A stretch of DNA of 64,000 nucleotides from an uncultured Prevotellaceae bacterium (GTDB lineage Bacteria > Bacteroidota > Bacteroidia > Bacteroidales > Muribaculaceae). Location of the stretch: assembly GCA_905207705.1 (NCBI GenBank), contig CAJLMA010000002.1, forward strand, positions 1 to 64,000, in the 5' to 3' direction. Under the pieces are notes generated by a model. It saw only the letters and a list, made by a program, of their open reading frames with translations. It was not told the DNA's origin and did not search any database. Shown here piece after piece: positions 62,065-64,000 of this stretch. The translations under genes were made by a program, and so were the position numbers. Every line of letters starts with the position of its first letter. Position 1 is the stretch's first letter.

Positions 62065-63339
62065 TTATCTATTTTCTCTCAAATCTATTGTTTGAGTTCT
62101 GTCCGGACCCAGTGAGATTATTGTAATAGGAACATTAAGTTCTGTTTCAAGGAATTTAATGTAATCCTTAAATTCTTCAGGGAATTCTTCGGCATTTTTG
62201 ATATTAGCCATATTAGTTTTCCACCCTGCGAATTCTTTGTAGACAGGTTCTATTCCACTTTCGATGTCGTAAGGGAAGTCGGTTGTTTCTTGTCCGTTCA
62301 CCCTATAAGCAGTGCATGCTTTTATTGTATCAAAATCATCAAGTACATCGCTCTTCATCATGATGAGTTGTGTTACGCCGTTCAACATGATGGTATAACG
62401 CAAAGCGACAAGGTCAATCCATCCACATCGACGTTCACGACCGGTTACTGCTCCATATTCATGGCCAATTTCACGAATTTTTGCTCCTGTCTCGTCGTTC
62501 AATTCAGTTGGGAATGGACCGCTGCCTACACGAGTACAGTAAGCTTTAAATATTCCATACACTTCACCTATTTTGCTCGGAGCAATTCCAAGACCTGAAC
62601 ATGCTCCAGCACAAACTGTATTGGATGATGTTACAAACGGATACGTCCCGAAGTCTACATCCAACATGCTTCCTTGGGCTCCTTCACATAAGATTCGTTT
62701 ATTCTCTGAAAGTAATTTATTGACATATACTTCACTGTCGATAAGGTCGTATTGTTTCAAATATTCAATAGCGTCCAACCATTTTGCTTCTGCATCGGCA
62801 ATGTCAACATCTTCTTCCAACAATGCTTTTAATAAATTCAGATGTCTCTTCTTTGCAACATTGTATCTTGATGAAAAATCATGGAAAATATCGCCAATCC
62901 TTAATCCGTTACGTCCCACCTTGTCGGTATAAGTAGGACCTATGCCTTTGCCTGTTGTGCCGATTTTGGAATCACCTTTCAATTTTTCATAGGCTGCATC
63001 CAACAATCTGTGAGTTGGCATTATCATGTGCGCCTTTTTAGAAATTTTAAGCACATGCTTTATGTCCACACCGCTTTTTTCAAGCGATTGAGCTTCGTCC
63101 ATGAAGAGTACAGGATCAAGGACTACCCCATTGCCTATTATATTGATTTGTCCATGTTGGAATATTCCTGATGGAATCGATCTCAACACATATTTTTTAC
63201 CTTCAAATTCAAGTGTATGACCGGCATTCGGGCCACCTTGGAATCTTGCCACAACATCATAATGAGGGGTCAAGACATCTACCACTTTACCCTTGCCTTC
63301 ATCACCCCATTGTAGACCTAATAAAACGTCGACTTTCAT
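62065..63339 (-). CDS. purA: Adenylosuccinate synthetase
   Basis: This 424-residue enzyme joins IMP and aspartate using GTP on the way to AMP. Its motifs include the P-loop QWGDEGKGKVVDVLTPHYD split at residues ~10-28, GGPNAGHTLEF, the IGTTGKGIGPTYTDKVGRNGLRIGD segment and the C-terminal RRCGWIDLVALRY and LTGRERR-like AVTGRERRCG. Length is standard. It lies 17 bp after fur in the same transcript. Confidence 0.97.
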   Translation of the reverse strand: MKVDVLLGLQWGDEGKGKVVDVLTPHYDVVARFQGGPNAGHTLEFEGKKYVLRSIPSGIFQHGQINIIGNGVVLDPVLFMDEAQSLEKSGVDIKHVLKISKKAHMIMPTHRLLDAAYEKLKGDSKIGTTGKGIGPTYTDKVGRNGLRIGDIFHDFSSRYNVAKKRHLNLLKALLEEDVDIADAEAKWLDAIEYLKQYDLIDSEVYVNKLLSENKRILCEGAQGSMLDVDFGTYPFVTSSNTVCAGACSGLGIAPSKIGEVYGIFKAYCTRVGSGPFPTELNDETGAKIREIGHEYGAVTGRERRCGWIDLVALRYTIMLNGVTQLIMMKSDVLDDFDTIKACTAYRVNGQETTDFPYDIESGIEPVYKEFAGWKTNMANIKNAEEFPEEFKDYIKFLETELNVPITIISLGPDRTQTIDLRENR

Positions 63340-63356
63340 ATCAGTTTGGTTTATCG

Positions 63357-63836
63357 TTATTTTTTTGCAGCTTCTTTCGCGCTGCGTTTTATTTTTCTTG
63401 CGCAGGAATTACATATCCCGTATATGTATAACATGTAATAGGATGTGGTAAAAGACGGATATTTTCTCGTATTAAGATATTTAAGCAATTCGGCATCTTT
63501 TATTTCTTTTATCTTGCCGCATTCTGTGCATATCAAGTGATGGTGATTGAACGGGTCGGTAACTTTTTCATATTGAGACTCGTTGCTACCAAATTGATGC
63601 CTTCTGATTATACCGCAATCGGTCAACAATTCCAGTGTATTGTATATCGTTGCCTTGCTCACATGATATGCATCCTTTTCCATACTCTGATACAGTATCT
63701 CCACGTTGAAATGACTGTTAAAAGACATCACCTTGTCGAATATGGCATATCTTTCGGGCGTCTTGCGAAGCTTCCTGTTCTCCATGTAAATGGTGAACTT
63801 ATTTCTTGCATTCAATTTCAACTTGTCTTCTACCAT
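63357..63836 (-). CDS. Fur-family transcriptional repressor
   Basis: This is a 159-residue metal- or peroxide-sensing regulator. The winged helix (~residues 15-80) has TPERYAIFDKVMSF and VSKATIYNTLELLTDCGIIRR, and the metal-binding dimer domain has HHHLICTECGKIKEI with the first CXXC and a second CNSC near the end (YGICNSCARK). Both CXXC pairs of a structural zinc site are present. It may be Fur, PerR or Zur; the HHHLICTECG sequence is compatible with PerR- or Fur-type sites and I cannot decide. It leads the fur-purA-DUF1015 operon. Confidence 0.9.
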   Translation of the reverse strand: MVEDKLKLNARNKFTIYMENRKLRKTPERYAIFDKVMSFNSHFNVEILYQSMEKDAYHVSKATIYNTLELLTDCGIIRRHQFGSNESQYEKVTDPFNHHHLICTECGKIKEIKDAELLKYLNTRKYPSFTTSYYMLYIYGICNSCARKIKRSAKEAAKK

Positions 63837-63856
63837 GACATCGCTTGACTACTACG

Positions 63857-63887
63857 CAAAGATACGAAAAGTTGTGCGCAATGTGAA
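63857..63887 (-). promoter_or_regulatory. Promoter of the fur-purA-DUF1015 operon
   Basis: Minus-strand TATCTTTG (63864-63857) with TTTTTC ending at 63885, 20 bp before it. The spacer CATTGCGC followed by ACTTTTCG is shared with the LysE promoter at 9930-9961. Confidence 0.75.
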
Positions 63888-63959
63888 AAATGGACTTGCT
63901 TATTTTTTAACGTTGCCATGATTGCTGATATATACATAATCATTTTGGACAATAGCACA

Positions 63960-63991
63960 AAAAAGGATGTGCCAACGACACATCCTTTTTT
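63960..63991. terminator. Terminator of a gene beyond the right edge or facing it
   Basis: AAAAGGATGTG (63961-63971) pairs with CACATCCTTTT (63979-63989), with a T-run on either strand. No gene in this window ends here, so it belongs to a neighbour on the right. Confidence 0.8.
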
Positions 63992-64000
63992 AATTCTTGT

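Noticed and set aside
1..64000. tRNA, rRNA, tmRNA, CRISPR array, prophage or intact transposon
   Set aside because: None was recognised on either strand; no spaced direct repeats, integrase or transposase genes were seen.

Overview
The window is a 64 kb stretch of a Bacteroidales (phylum Bacteroidota) chromosome. Several things in the sequence show this. At least eight genes are preceded by the Bacteroidales-type promoter (TTTG or TTG near -33, about 19-21 bp, then TAnnTTTG near -7) with no Shine-Dalgarno pattern. There is a LolA-like protein, a gliding-motility/T9SS type B-like C-terminal domain, a fused DAHP synthase-chorismate mutase, and lipoproteins with short AT-rich leaders. The family cannot be fixed from this window. 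Most of it is AT-rich (sampled lines near 37-40% GC). The first 9.2 kb is somewhat richer in GC and uses more CTG for leucine. No rRNA, tRNA, CRISPR array or intact insertion sequence was found.

Layout. (1) 1-9193, plus strand: a potassium and osmotic-stress block with the kdpC end, an outer-membrane barrel protein, TrkH, a bifunctional trehalose-6-phosphate synthase/phosphatase, a GH15 enzyme, and KdpD split into a KdpD-N/USP protein and a separate HAMP-PAS histidine kinase. (2) 9194-13129: a gene-poor stretch, a LysE exporter with a CBM9-like protein, and a minus-strand pair of a double-esterase fusion and an MGMT-like protein. (3) 13487-18522, plus: ftsK, lolA-like, trxB, murI. (4) 18606-24694, minus: a thiamine operon (thiD-thiS-tenI-like-thiE-thiG-thiC-thiH) led by a TPP riboswitch and lacking thiF. 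(5) 24816-31392, plus: glutamate synthase small-subunit family protein, carA, carB, trmN6. (6) 31469-35525, minus: a phenylalanine/tyrosine operon (pheA, aminotransferase, DAHP synthase-chorismate mutase, tyrA) whose leader encodes a 28-residue peptide containing FFAYYFFFYFYF, followed by an intrinsic terminator. (7) 35593-43802: a small lipoprotein, B12-dependent nrdJ, malQ with starch-binding domains, a nucleotidyltransferase and galE. (8) 43887-51584: an FtsX-type permease (minus), then a Yip1-like protein, smpB, a CHU_C-type protein, a lytic transglycosylase and uvrA (plus). (9) 52217-55308: an HTH regulator with a palindrome over its promoter, pyrK-pyrD and an unknown exported protein. 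(10) 55952-63836, minus: lepA; an MBL hydrolase, murB and a lipoprotein; and fur-purA-DUF1015.

How the genes work together. Region 1 joins K+ uptake (Kdp, Trk) to a compatible solute (trehalose), as expected for an osmotic-stress response. Regions 4-6 and 9 are biosynthetic: thiamine, carbamoyl phosphate feeding pyrimidines and arginine, Phe/Tyr, and dihydroorotate oxidation. Two of these operons carry visible cis-regulators of different kinds: a metabolite-binding riboswitch (thi) and what looks like a ribosome-stalling attenuator (phe/tyr). The attenuator is the most striking feature: leader peptide, terminator and a candidate antiterminator pairing can all be read directly.
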